Positions 1-10,680 of a DNA stretch of 64,000 bases are shown here, in pieces. Every line of letters starts with the position of its first letter. Position 1 is the stretch's first letter. The position numbers and the translations under genes were made by a program. Location of the stretch: positions 114,501 through 178,500 of the forward strand of contig CAJHNH020007723.1 of assembly GCA_905116865.2 (NCBI GenBank), read 5' to 3'. The DNA is from Candidula unifasciata. Lineage: Eukaryota > Mollusca > Gastropoda > Stylommatophora > Geomitridae. Below the pieces are notes generated by a model. That model was not told where the DNA came from. It made no database searches and was given only the letters and a program-made list of their open reading frames with translations.

Positions 1-357
1 TCTTCTTCTTCTTCTTCTTCTTCTTCTTCTTCTTCTTCTTCTTCTTCTTCTTCTTCTTCTTCTTCTTCTTCTTCTTCTTCTTCTTCTTCTTCTTCTTCTT
101 CTTCTTCTTCTTCTTTTTCTTCTTCTTCTAATGCGTTCATTTTTCTTCTTCGTTTCCATCTTCTTCTTCTTTTCCATCTTCGTCCTTTTATCTTCCTCTT
201 CTTTCTCTTCTTCTTCTTCTTCTTCTTCTTCTTCTTCTTCTTCTTCTTCTTCTTCTTCTTCTTCTTCTTCTTCTTCTTCTTCTTCTTCTTCTTCTTCTTC
301 TTCTTCTTCTTCTTCTTCTTCTTCTTCTACTACTACTTCTTCTTCTTCTTCCACCTT
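1..357. repeat. (TTC)n microsatellite array
   Basis: Nearly pure TTC/CTT trinucleotide repeat, broken once around 110-200 by diverged T-rich sequence. It opens poly-Ser (+) and poly-Arg (-) reading frames that have no support as genes. The array directly precedes a dispersed repeat that also follows a TTC array at 21564-21825, so array and repeat move or evolve together. Confidence 0.95.
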
Positions 358-735
358 CTCTCCCTTTGAGTTTGGCTTTTAAAAGTAGAAAATATATGTT
401 GTGGTTCACAGCTAGGCTGCGATATCTGATCTGAGCTTTTCGACCGAACACATTCGATCTGAACAAACAGTCAAATTTTACCACATCCTTGTTTAGATAT
501 CTAGGGTCTATTTAACTCACCCCCCTCACCCATCCCCAACACTCGCGCGTGCATACACACACACCGTCCTAACGCAGTCGTTAGGAAACTCGCTTTCAAA
601 TCCAGCGACTCCTTTCCGCCCACGGCCGGTGTTCGAACCAGGGTGTATCCCGGGGTTCACCCAGTTTCTAGGAACTGGGCACCAGAGTTAACACTCTGGA
701 GGAACGTCACTATAGCTACGGAATTTTGTGCGGAC
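358..735. repeat. Dispersed repeat R1, copy 1 (tRNA-SINE-like)
   Basis: Matches 21826-22233 over its length, starting at the cctttgagtttggc block and ending near the gacgccgacacagg block. It contains a GTTCGAACC box-B-like motif near 632 and a tRNA-like box-A region (agtcgttaggaaactcgctttc) near 577, so a tRNA-derived SINE is likely. The box A to box B spacing is a little longer than in a tRNA. A diverged third relative starts near 11583. Confidence 0.7.
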
Positions 736-1242
736 GCCGACACAGGCTGGGACTCACGAGCAAAGCTGCAAGAGATGCGAAGCTGCTGCTCGTGAGTCCC
801 AGCCATCTAGTTTAGCCCCAATCAACGCCGCAGGTGTTAACAACCAGAAACATCTGTACCTCTCTCACTCAGTTCTATTTCACACACCCCTAGTCTTAGG
901 CGCTCAGATGACAGTGATTGGCCTTCACATGAGAGAATCAGACCTGAGAGTAAGTGTAATAGACTCCCACCTAAAGTTAGAGTTGATAGTAGTGAACTTT
1001 GCTATGACAACATTCTCCCACGTATGTAAGGACAAACTGCACATACCCATGATAGGAATAATATCAGCTGTCCTCGTTCTATTAAAGGATGTCTACACCA
1101 GGTCAAGGAAATACAGAATACCGAACCATTCAAGCAGAAAGGAAGCACGAAGGCAAATATCCATCTTCTTTCGTATCTCTCACTGCAGCCATTCATGTTT
1201 ACATTTTGCAATCGGAAGACCTAAAGTTTTGTGCCAGTCAGC
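736..1242. other. Unassigned intergenic stretch
   Basis: Short overlapping open frames occur on both strands, but none has a recognisable domain or a homologous repeat inside the window. Near 735-800 a short inverted duplication is visible: ggctgggactcacgagcaaag, then gctgctcgtgagtcccagcc, which could form a hairpin. No gene is supported. Confidence 0.5.
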
Positions 1243-3546
1243 AACTTAAAAACTGGCACCAAGTTTCATTGACGAAACAAATCGGCTGATGGTCTGTCAC
1301 TATAAGAAAGTAATACAATGCCTTTCCCGCTTTCCCCTCCCCTCCCAGGTTATGCATAGTTATTCATCTAAACAGAATACTTTCATGTAAATGAGCAGAG
1401 CTGGTCTATTAATGTCTCCAAGAGGAATACTTTAAATATATACCTTACCCCTAGACTTGCGACAATAATTAGAGTATAATGTCAGCATGACACAGACAGG
1501 ATCTCATACCTGTACAAGCCTTGGCGATGCCATAGAAGAACAAGACTCACTTTAATTAAAGTACAACTTACCCATTCACTACTGAGATTCCTTGGTTGGA
1601 AACAGGCTTTCTCATTAAAATATTTGAAATTAATGAAAAGCTGACTTTCACACGTCTACTGTCTTTGGGTGTCGTGTCAGTATTAAGGCTTTAGTTCTAA
1701 AAAGTCCTAATTGTCCCAATGCCAGAGACGGGAAAGATTTCTTCTGTCAATACATGTGGTAGTTCGGCCATGGAAAATGGCCTCGCCTTGTTTTAAAATT
1801 ACTAATCCGTGAGTGAATTCGCAATATAACTTACTCCCAATGGATTTAGGAATTTATAATCTTCACTGCAATATATCATGACCCATACATGAGACCTGAG
1901 TACTATTCATCGATGCTAGAAAATTCCACATTTAAACTTTAATTCTTTAGCATAGTGTGGTACATGTTATAGACCGATCTAACTAGCGAAGGTGTGTTTT
2001 GCTGGCTATGTGACAATCGTCTAGGAAAGAGTGAACTCCAAAGAAGAAGATATCAAGCTCGTGCGTGTGCAAATGGCGAGTATTATATATTATATCTAAT
2101 TTTTTTAAACTAATTATCCTATATTTATCTACAACAGGGTTTCATTTTCGCTGCCAACGGATCAAAGTCAAGAACAATGAATTTGTGGAATAAAACCAAC
2201 AATGTAAATGCCGTCTTTCTAAGCACAGAGAGTAATCCAAACTCTGACTACGATCTAACACAAACAGATTTATCAGAGTCTATTGTATTCTTTTTTGTTA
2301 CCTACATTTCAACGGCCTTTAACTTTATATTCTCGTCACTGGGAGTGGCAGCAAACATCATCAACATTATGATTTACTGGAGACTGGGGATCAGAGAGAG
2401 TGTTAACGCCTCTTTTATTTCACTGTCTGTGTGGAGTCTAATCAACTGTTGTCTGTCTTGCTTGTCTCAGATAATTCAAGCTGTAGACAAATTTGCTCCA
2501 TTAGCAAATGTAAACTTGCAATCGCTTCAGTTTATGTATCTAGGTAGCGCTCAAGCATTCTTTTACGTCCTGATGACGTTTGTCACTGTGTATCTCTCAG
2601 CTGAGAGATGCATTTGTATTATGTTTCCTTTGAAAGTGAAGGAGATATTTACTTCCACACGGGTTCTTATCGCCAACGCAGTGGTTGTTTTATTTGGTCT
2701 TTCTAGTTTCTCTTCAGCGTGGGCCACCCAGGGCGTGCAGTGGACGTTTGATGTTAGAACTAACAGGACACGTTTAGACATTTGGGTGTCTGACAACAGA
2801 CGTGATGTCGAACTGTTCGTTGATGCCTGCAATGGAATGGCACTGCCTCTGTTAGCGCATATTCTGATCCTAGTATGTACCGGGTTTATGCTTCAGGGGA
2901 TCAGTGATTCAACCAAGTTCAGACAAAGATACGCAAAGAAAGAGACTTCACAAAGAAGCCTGAATTCCAGGGAAGACGTTTGTCCGGCAGAAATCAAAAC
3001 AAATACAATTAAAAGAACAACGATAATGTCAAGCAAGGACCTCAAACTTACAAAAGTCGTTGTATTGTTGGCCATACTGTTTTTTGTTTGTAACTTGCCT
3101 GTTTTTGTCAGCTCGTTTTTCAGAGCTTTGATACCAGAAATACGTGTGTACGGGCGGAAAAATAAATTACATTCAATGTTGTATAGTTTGGTGCTTGAGT
3201 TTTTAGTTATCAACAGTACAGCGAACATCCTTGTCTATTATAACGTCAGCAGTCGATATAGACACGAGTTTCTGATGTTATTTAACAGATCTGGTTTCAC
3301 TCGAGACCATAATTTGCATTGACTCAGAGATCTGAGTGAGGTTATGTAATCACAATCGACGTCATTGCGCATTGGGTTTTCCTACTCGTGCTCTGTCCTC
3401 CGATGTAGTGGCAACTCCAAAGTTGCTCTACTGATTGTTCCCATGAGAAGTTGGTTAAAGTATCTCCTGTTTTGACCTCGGAGACGCACAGACATGCTTC
3501 ACCAAGTTTAACTGCTAGGTTACCCAACCATGTTAGCGTCAGAGAT
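1243..3546 (+). repeat. Segmental duplicon, copy 1 (carries GPCR copy 1)
   Basis: Non-coding flanks and the GPCR match 24993-27215 in the same orientation. The shared segment begins at caacttaaaaactggcacc and ends at ttagcgtcagagatt. Copy 1 has about 85 bp near 1345-1430 that copy 2 lacks. The 3' part also matches the inverted copy at 8443-9986. Homology extends well beyond the CDS, so gene and flanks were duplicated as genomic DNA, not by retroposition. Confidence 0.9.
2177..3322 (+). CDS. Rhodopsin-like GPCR, candidate gastropod chemosensory receptor (copy 1)
   Basis: A 381-residue seven-transmembrane protein, probably in the plasma membrane of sensory cells and coupled to a G protein; the ligand is unknown. 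TM segments lie near residues 36-67, 75-101, 118-148, 162-183, 213-240, 290-318 and 333-355. Visible hallmarks are N in TM1 (ANIINI, 59-64), ERC in place of DRY at the end of TM3 (143-145), W182 in TM4, a basic third loop, and an NPxxY-like NSTANILVYY in TM7 (346-355) followed by helix-8 residues SSRYRHEF. N5 and N196 are glycosylation sequons. No cysteine is visible at the usual start of TM3 or in extracellular loop 2. The ATG is conserved in all three close paralogues. An upstream ttatctacaacag acceptor-like site near 2137 suggests a 5'UTR intron. Family assignment is confident; the chemosensory role is inferred. Confidence 0.92.
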   Translation: MNLWNKTNNVNAVFLSTESNPNSDYDLTQTDLSESIVFFFVTYISTAFNFIFSSLGVAANIINIMIYWRLGIRESVNASFISLSVWSLINCCLSCLSQIIQAVDKFAPLANVNLQSLQFMYLGSAQAFFYVLMTFVTVYLSAERCICIMFPLKVKEIFTSTRVLIANAVVVLFGLSSFSSAWATQGVQWTFDVRTNRTRLDIWVSDNRRDVELFVDACNGMALPLLAHILILVCTGFMLQGISDSTKFRQRYAKKETSQRSLNSREDVCPAEIKTNTIKRTTIMSSKDLKLTKVVVLLAILFFVCNLPVFVSSFFRALIPEIRVYGRKNKLHSMLYSLVLEFLVINSTANILVYYNVSSRYRHEFLMLFNRSGFTRDHNLH

Positions 3547-4334
3547 TATCTACGAAGAAGCACTGGACGTCTGAGGGGAAACCAACTAATCAAGAATCCT
3601 GATGTTAGCTGATTACTATAATTTTTTGTTGTTGTTGCTGTTGCAGTTCCATGTTTTAATTTTAAGTTTTGCTTGGCGTGTCAGTGATGATTTGATATAT
3701 ATTTTAATGCATTTCTCTATCAAGGAGCGGATTAGATGGGGTTTATTCTACTCCGTTGGTGTCTCGGATACCAGCGCACATGCTAACGTGTTCCGATGAT
3801 ATCGCTATCATTGATGTAGATAGGGGGTTTGTAGTGATTTTACAGGTGGTAGCTAAAACTCGAACGCAAATGTTTACTGAATGTTTCATGACTACTGCCA
3901 TATTTGATGTAATTTCTTATTTGGGTCCTATACTTTCCTTATCCAGTTTCCTTGGAACGAGTTATGCTTTGCTCATATGTCAGTGACAGTTATTTTTTGT
4001 GAATGTTAATGAATGATGCTGCAAGTAACTAGTAATTACATGATGTTGGGAGGATGATTTTATTCCAGGTGGCTATGGCCAGTAACTCTGTGGGATGTAG
4101 AACAGGAGGTGGGTGGAGAATTTTTAAAATTTAATTGTTATCTATAGGGTAGTTGCCGGAACTTTAACTAAAATAATGGACCGATATATGATAGGGTGGA
4201 AACGACAAAGACTACTGTTCAGCAGCTCAACGAGTTTATTTAATATGGCTTAAAAATTTACCAAGAGGCTACAGGAACAGCTTTTAGTCCTAGACTGTAA
4301 AATGGGGGAAAATCTGGCCACTGGGTATATATAG
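3547..4334. other. Intergenic stretch without recognisable gene
   Basis: AT-rich sequence between the duplicon and the hAT element. Two short open frames (65 and 76 codons) overlap here, but neither shows a domain, repetition elsewhere or start context that supports a gene. Confidence 0.5.
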
Positions 4335-4370
4335 TAGGGCTGTACTGAATATTCACTTCAAAGCCGATTA

Positions 4371-4652
4371 GTGGACCTAAAAACTATTTGTTATTCGGCC
4401 GAATACTTGCGGTCGGGCCGAATACGAATAGTGGTTATCTTACACTCGTTTCTGCACCTATGGAAAATAAACATGTCAAGACTTTCCACCTTGGTTCATA
4501 CTGTCAAGCGTTATCTTTGTGCACCACCTACGAGCGAACCAAGTGAACGTCTGTTTAGTACAGCTCGAAATACCTTCAGTGAGACGAGAAGCTGCCTTAA
4601 TGCTGACAACAGAGAACTATTGGTTTTTTTAAAGGTAATGCTGCTTTCATGA
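4371..4652 (+). pseudogene. hAT transposase C-terminal (hATC) fragment
   Basis: The predicted peptide contains YLCAPPTSEPSERLFSTA followed by R.CLNADNRELLVFLK. This is the conserved hATC dimerisation signature of hAT transposases and ZBED-like proteins (PPTSxPSERLFS... LLFLK). Only the last ~60 residues are homologous. The N-terminal part of the frame reads through the terminal inverted repeat. It sits just inside the left end of the hAT element, so most of the transposase gene has been deleted. Confidence 0.8.
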
Positions 4653-4827
4653 ATTAACTAAGCTGTCAGTGACAATTTACAAGTTTAGTTACTTGTTTTG
4701 AAACTAAGAATACTTTTATTCCTAGGTATTAGTTACCATAGACTGACTTACTGAAGCATACAAAACATAAAATATTTTTTCAATGTTTACTATTCTGTAC
4801 TACATTTTGTACACTATACACTATTAG

Positions 4828-5535
4828 AAAGTGAAAGAATGGGCCTCAGTTTGAATTGTGGAAAGACAAAAGTAATAGTGGTATTAAAGAAAATAATTAT
4901 TCCTAAATGTGTAAAACAAAACAAAAAAGGCAATGGTGTTTTTTGGGACAAGTGCTTAAATTTAAGTATCTGGGCAAATGGATAACATCAGATGGAAGAT
5001 GCATTACTGAAATAAGAAACAGAATAGGACAGACAAAAACTGCATTTTATAAAATGAAAAACATCAGATGCAATATATCTTTGTCATTAATGGTTAGCAA
5101 TAGAAATCTTGCTTGCTAAAAACATCCAGTTTTAACATATGACTGTGAGTCCTGGACAATCGGTAGGAAGGGCAAACAATTTATTGAGGCCTCAGAGTTG
5201 TGGTTTTACAGAACAATGCTTAAAATACTATAGACAGCCACACAAAAAGCAACCAAGAGGTTTTGTAAGAGGCTTGAGTCCGAAGACAACTAATCACAGA
5301 CATCAGAAGGAGACAGTCATCATTTTTAGACCATGTTATGAGAAGAGTGGAACATGTGGTGACCACTGGAAAGATCTGCGGAAGGAAGGATAGAGGAAGA
5401 CAACGAGAGAAGATTCTTGACAGTCTTGTTGCATGGCATGGAGGTGTGTCAGCACATGAACTAATACATGCAGCAGGAGATCGCAGATTGTGGCGAGGCA
5501 TAATCGCCCATGCCAGTCGGCAAGGCACCTGATAA
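4828..5535 (+). pseudogene. LINE reverse transcriptase 3' fragment nested in the hAT element
   Basis: Broken frames carry typical C-terminal LINE pieces in order: LNCGKTKVIV, LKFKYLGKWITSDG (4955-4998), the TYDCESWTI and EASELWFYRTMLKIL blocks (5135-5230), and a terminal GRKDRGRQREKILDSLV block followed by WRGIIAHASRQGT (5383-5532). Several frameshifts and stops interrupt it. A short atgatgat tail after 5532 resembles a LINE 3' tail. It lacks endonuclease and RT catalytic regions. Confidence 0.8.
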
Positions 5536-5639
5536 TGATGATACACTATTCGTATTCGTAGTCGGCTGAATAGTTGGTCCCGCTATTCGTATTCGGCGGA
5601 ATAGTAAAAATCACTATTCGGTACAGCCCTAATAAATAG

Positions 5640-6584
5640 GCAAAACTCATTCAGTATTCTCCTATTTGGATGTCGCTTTATGGTAAGGCGCCCTGTTTGC
5701 CGTTTCTGACTGCACTTGGTCTCAACGCACAGGTGTTTTAAATCAGACCGGCTGAGCGACGCTAGACTGGCCCGTGTTCAAGATAATGGTACGTTTCTTT
5801 TGGTTAGATGGTGTTAGAATTGATTTCCATTTTGTATTCTTGATAGGAGGTAGATTGATTGCAGGTCGCTATAAGTGATTTGTTAGCATATTGAAGCTTA
5901 ACCTATATGTTAAATATGTTTCGGTTTTTGAGATTGTTGAGGTAATCTTTCTGAGCGTATGGTGTCATTACCATAGTTACTTGATAGATGCTGATAGTCA
6001 GTACTTTAGATCCTGGTCGAGCACGTTGGTTGTTGTTAATGTTATTTGTGGACCACGCTAATGTTATGTTAAGTAAAATAAACAGCTGTTTACTGTGATT
6101 ATTATTCATTTGCTTGATTTAATTTAGGATGTGTAGTCTGTGGTTCGTCTAGGTGTGTGTAGCCATGTAGTTATGTCGTCGTCATGTAACTCACCATACA
6201 GATATTCATAGTTTGGGTCTCAGTGAAATATTATAGGATCTCTGCGCAGAAGAACCCCTGTCTTTTCTTTACTTTCCTGTATTTTTTGTTTAGCGAGAAT
6301 CTATTATATTCTGTCTTAATCACAATGTTCCTCATTATTTCCCCTTCTATTCTGTTTTTCCCCCTTCTTTCTTTCCTCTAGCAAATTAATGGCGAATTAT
6401 CTTATTTGTTTCTTGTGCGTAAGATAAAGTTATCAGTACTGTTGATACCCACAGGTTGGACTTATTGGCGACGTAACTTATTTGTTTTTATTTGATAAAA
6501 AGTTATCAGTATTGTTGATGTTAATTGTTTGAACTCTAGTACATCAGTCTTCTTTATGTGTGTTGATGTAACACCCAGGTTCGT
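5640..6584. other. Intergenic AT-rich stretch
   Basis: No open frame with recognisable content. An imprecise internal repetition is visible: tagataaagttatcagtactgttgat near 6422-6445 and gataaaaagttatcagtattgttgat near 6495-6520, about 70 bp apart. Nothing else is supported. Confidence 0.5.
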
Positions 6585-6901
6585 CTTTATTTTGTCATTA
6601 AAAAAAGTAAAGTAAAGTAAAGATCCCTTAATACGCCTAAGGAGCATCGGGTACATGGGCAGAGCGTCCCATATTTTTACAGACCAATCGGCACTCGTTG
6701 GGTAATGTGGTCAGCATTACGCTGGCCGTCTTTACTTCCCCAGGACAGCCATCCTGGTACCCATTTGAGGCTGGGTCGACCTGCGACGTCCAATACTACG
6801 ATAAAAATCCACGCAGCCCACAGTGGATTTCGATCGCGGTACGTTGGATTACGAGTCGGACTCGCAACGCCTTAGCCAACGACGCCGCTTTATTTTGTCA
6901 T
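6585..6901 (-). mobile_element. tRNA-derived SINE (SINE1), minus orientation, with 14-bp TSD
   Basis: The element body (6599-6887) is flanked by the exact 14-bp direct repeat ctttattttgtcat at 6585-6598 and 6888-6901. On the minus strand it starts with a tRNA-like head (GTTGGCTAAGGCGTTGCGAG as box A, a degenerate GCGATCGAAATCC as box B). It ends in a CTTTACTTTACTTTAC tail plus a T-run. The copy at 63131-63400 is the same family in the other orientation. Non-coding; transcribed by Pol III and mobilised by a LINE partner in such families. Confidence 0.9.
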
Positions 6902-8059
6902 AGAAAGAGTCAATTGAAGAATTTAATCCAGGAGAAAGATGATTATGTCGTCAGTGGTGATGACTGTAATATCTCGTTAGCTGCATGTTTCTCACGTTGC
7001 TCTGATGCTTGTATAATAAAATGTCTTGAAACAACTCTTCTTTTCAATATACTCTCTATAATTTAATCTCTAATGCGATAAATAACATCCGTGATTTTCT
7101 GAATGGCAGCTGTTTTCTCTCTACGATTACATACTGAGGTCGCGTTGTGTTCCTAATCTCTAGTTACTTGGTTAACTGGTTCAAGTGTCTGGAACTGTCA
7201 GCTGGTTTCTAGTGTTGTGTGGTACGAACGGTTTTATCGTCGAGTCTAACATCTTAATAATGTTTCTACTAAATGTGTCTCTGTTGAAAAACAGATACAT
7301 GTACCTTGCATGTTATCTCTGTAGTTGGATGTCTCGGTTCATGTCGCCTCTCTAATGATTGTCTTTGTGGCTCTATGTGTCTGGCTCCTCTCCTTCTAGT
7401 GCTGAGCTGACATGTCCAAACGCTAGAAGTATTCGTTTGCGAGGGTCCACATTACTGATCCCTCTTCTTCTGAGTCTCGACAACTGAAGAATGCTCAAGA
7501 AGATTCTTACCCACTATTTTTATAGATACGCTGGTACGTGTGCAATGTGTTTTCTACATACTCACTGCTCCTAGAAGGTTGTAGTTGGGAAAACTTTTTT
7601 ACTCTCCAGGATCTCACCGTATGATTTCCTAACTGCGTCCCGATTTCATCAGATAGTTCTGCACCTAAATATTTTCATTTTTTTTTTGGCAGCTGGCCTC
7701 TGGAGACTTCCAGGAACGAGAGCTTTCGAGATAGGACACGTCACAAAACTACATCATATGCTAATTATAGAATATAGTTGTTTATTTGCATGAAAAAATA
7801 TCAAATTTCCAGTAAACAAGTGATGGTTCTAGAAAGGCAATGACAAGATTAGCAAGACATGTTGACTTCCAGTTCTTTCAACTAAAACACAGTTGATGAC
7901 GTCTCACTATTAAAGATTTTAAGTATACACAAAGTTAATAATAAGAGGCATATAATTGTACAATCTTTCAATCATTACACACAGCATGCTGGGATTACAA
8001 AACCGGATGAGGAGAGAAAGTCACTCAGTGGATACAAGGTCAGATATTGTAGGTACTTC
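6902..8059. other. Intergenic stretch, no gene seen
   Basis: AT-rich sequence with scattered stops in all frames. No transposon signature, tandem repeat or homologous copy in this window was recognised, apart from the repeat pair starting near 8060. Confidence 0.5.
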
Positions 8060-8185
8060 AGTCATAAAGACATGGACAGTTCCTTGTGAAAAGATGTGGC
8101 GAGGGAGAGGGTGGTGTGCAAGAGAAAGTAAAGGACACAATCGAGGGTGCTGTAGACTGAATACAGGAATCTTTCTGAGAGGCGT
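8060..8185 (+). repeat. Dispersed repeat pair with 28275-28375 (inverted)
   Basis: The segment with gttccttgtgaaaagatgtg, caagagaaagtaaaggacac and cgagggtgctgtagactga recurs as its reverse complement near 28275-28375. A 120-codon open frame (7956-8318) crosses it, but only the repeat part is shared and no domain is recognised. It is treated as unclassified repeat sequence. Confidence 0.55.
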
Positions 8186-8442
8186 CACTTTGATAATGAT
8201 CTCGCTGTTTTTTGCTTACCTCTTAAACATTACTTACTATTCAGCTATAAGTGCATGCAGACTGTCAATGTTAGCAAATCTGGTTCTAGACTCCTGGGCC
8301 CGCAGGAGGAAATGGTAATGAAAGAGCTGACCAGCTGGCGAGTAATGCACCAATAAAAGCGAGAAGAAGCTAGTAGAGAGCTGATATCACTAACGCTGCG
8401 CTGATTAGGCTAGGGGTGGGGGTGGGGAGGGTTTGGTAATGT

Positions 8443-9986
8443 TGAATCTCTGACGATAACATGATTGCGTAACCTAGCAATTAAACTTGGTGAAGCATGT
8501 CTGTGCCATCTTCGGGGTCAAGATAGGAGATACTATGACCAACTTCTGATGTAAACAATCCGTAAAGGAACTTTGGAGTTGCAGCTGCATCGGAGGACAG
8601 GGCACGAGTGGGAATACCCAATGTGCAATGACGTCGACTAAAACCAGACCTACTAAATAGAATCTTAAACTCGTGTCTGTATCGGCTGCTGACGTTATAA
8701 TAAACAAAGATGTTCACTGTACTGTTGATAACTCCAAACTCAAGCACCAAAATATACAACATTGCATGTAATTTATCCTGCCGCCAGTACACACGTATTT
8801 CTGGTATCAAAGCTCTTAGAAAAAAGCGAATAAAAACAGGAAAGTAACAAACAAAAAATATCATGGCCAACAATACATCAATTTTTGTAAGTTTCAGGTC
8901 CTTGCTTGACATTATCGTTTTTCTTTTAATTATATTTGCTGTAATTTCTGCTGCACAAACGTCTTCCCAGAAATCTGTGTTTCTTCGTGAAGTCTCTTCC
9001 TTTGTGTTTCTTTGTCTGAACCTGGTTAAATCGCTGATCCCCTGAAGCATAAACCCGATACATACTAGGATCAGAATCTGTGCTAACAGAGGCAGTGTCA
9101 TTCCATTGCAGGCATCAACAAACAATTCGACATCACGTCTGTTGTCAGACACCCAAATATCTAAACGTGTCCTGTTAGTTCTAACATCAAACGTCCACTG
9201 CACGCCCTGGGTGGCCCACGCTGAAGAGAAACAAGAGAGACTAAATAAAACAACCACTGCGTTGGCAATAATAACCCTTCTGGAAGTAAATATCTTCTTC
9301 ACTTTCAAAGGGAACATAATACAAATGCATCTCTCAGCGGAGAGATAGACGGTGACAAACGTCATCAGGACGTAAAAGAATACTTTAGTGTAACCTAGAT
9401 ACATAAACTGAAGCAATTGCAAGTTCACATCTGCTAATGGAGCAAATTTGTCTACAGCTTGAATTATCTCAGACAAGAAAAATAGACAGCAGTTGATTAG
9501 AGTCCACACAGACAGTGAAATAAAAGAGGCGTTCACACTCTCTCTGATCCCCAGTCTCAAGTAGATCATAATGTTGATGATATTTGCTGCCACTCCCAGT
9601 GGTGACAATATCAAGTTAATGCCCGTTGAGATGTGTGTTACAAAAAAAGGATACAACAGACACTGATAAATCTGTTTGTGTTAGAACGTAGTCAGTGTTT
9701 GGATTCTTCTCTGTGCTTAGAAAGACGGCCTTTACATTGTTGGTTTTATTCAACAGATTCATTGTTCTTGACTTTGATCTGTTGCTGATAAATATAGTAT
9801 AATTAGTCAGAATAAATTAGTCAGAATATAGAACACGCATCATTTGTTCCCGCACGAGCTTGATTTCTTCTTCTTTGGAGTTAACTCTTACCTAGATGTT
9901 TGTCACAAAGCCAGCAAAACACACCTCCGCTAGTAAGATAAGTCCACATCCTTTACCCCACTATGCTAAAGAATTTAGTTTAAATG
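8443..9986 (-). repeat. Segmental duplicon, inverted copy 3
   Basis: The reverse complement matches the 3' two thirds of the duplicons at 1243-3546 and 24993-27215. The match runs from the catttaaactaaattctttagcatag region upstream of the gene to the ttagcgtcagagatt region downstream. Orientation is opposite to the other two copies, so copy 1 and this copy are convergent. A LINE fragment begins immediately beyond 9986. Confidence 0.85.
8481..9762 (-). pseudogene. Rhodopsin-like chemosensory GPCR, copy 2, frameshifted
   Basis: The conserved ATG lies at 9762 on the minus strand and begins a frame (MNLLNKTNNVKAVF...) aligned with the other paralogues through about residue 40. A run of seven T (minus strand; AAAAAAA at 9642-9648), where copies 1 and 3 have fewer, then shifts the frame at the start of TM1. 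From there the frame is open to 8481 and keeps all seven TMs, AERCICI, WATQGVQW and NSTVNIFVYYNVSSRYRHEF. The C-terminus reads past the stop position of the paralogues and gains about 45 residues. It is a pseudogene if the T-run is real; an assembly homopolymer error would restore a normal N-terminus. Confidence 0.82.
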
Positions 9987-9989
9987 TCT

Positions 9990-10680
9990 CTAACTCAAAA
10001 CACAATACAACACTTTTACAAATTGAGAAATTAAAAAGACTTCAAAGTCCCCCACTGCATTTTAAATCTCAAGAGAGAACAAAAAACAGACTAAAGCGTC
10101 AGAGCCCAACCACCCTGCTAGAGAACTATACAGACAGCACCAAGATCTGCTTGAAAGAGGTGTTGTACTGTGCGAAAAACTTAGGCCAGAACCACGGACA
10201 AGCAAGACAGAGAAGGCAAATTTAGTCCTAAAGGTACCAGGGATCACTTTAAAAGATACCTAGACGGAGACACAACAAAGAACCCTGGCTCTTGCTATGC
10301 TTGATCAGAAGTATCCCAACATCACTTGGACTCAGGTTTTCACCGACGGCTCTGCTGCAGATGCAGTCAGAAAGGAGAGCTGTGGAATATAAATTAAACC
10401 CCCTAGCAGTAGAGCAGACACTCTCTCTCTCTCTCTCTCTCTACCAGCAGGTGACATCTGCACCAACTGTAGAGCTGAGGCAGCTACCCTCCTGTCTGCA
10501 GCCCAACAGCTCGTCACTCAAGAACACAGAGGGCACAAGAGTGTTATACTTGGTGACTTTTTGTCTGTCCTACAGCACTATCAAGCAAAAAACAAGACAA
10601 ACTAATTGCACATCTAAGGACCAACATTGTCCTACTCTCCAAGGAAGCAGAACTGGTTTTACTGTTTGTTTAGCACCCTA
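9990..10680 (+). pseudogene. LINE (I-like) fragment: RT-RNase H linker and RNase H domain
   Basis: The shifting forward frames read in order: a linker with RLKRQSP near 10090, LALAMLDQKYPNITWTQV (10282-10335), FTDGSAADAVRKESCGI (10336-10390) with the first RNase H aspartate, then after a (CT)n run CTNCRAEAATLLSAAQQLV (10459-10515) with the expected glutamate, and ILGDFLSVLQHYQ (10540-10580) with the next aspartate. The CT microsatellite at 10421-10443 sits inside the domain and shifts the frame. It is dead and abuts the inverted GPCR duplicon. Confidence 0.75.

Larger units (their letters stand above)
4335..5631 (+). mobile_element. hAT-family DNA transposon, defective, with 8-bp TSD
   Basis: The left end TAGGGCTGTACTGAATA and the inverted right end (TATTCGGTACAGCCCTA) form terminal inverted repeats. 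Subterminal ATTCGGCCGAATA / TATTCGTATTCGG motifs recur at both ends. Flanks are atatatag (4327-4334) and ataaatag (5632-5639), a 7/8 match, as expected for the 8-bp target duplication of hAT elements. Inside are a hATC dimerisation-domain relic (4475-4645) and the 3' part of a LINE (4828-5535). The BED zinc finger and catalytic core are missing, so this copy is non-autonomous. Confidence 0.85.

Noticed and set aside
131..484. Poly-Ser and poly-Arg open reading frames
   Set aside because: They are translations of the TTC microsatellite; no flanking domain or start context.
2563..3228. Minus-strand frames under GPCR copy 1
   Set aside because: Antisense shadows; the same shadows recur at every GPCR paralogue.
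7956..8318. 120-codon ORF as a small membrane protein
   Set aside because: Half of it is a dispersed repeat and no paralogue or domain was seen; not reported as a gene.
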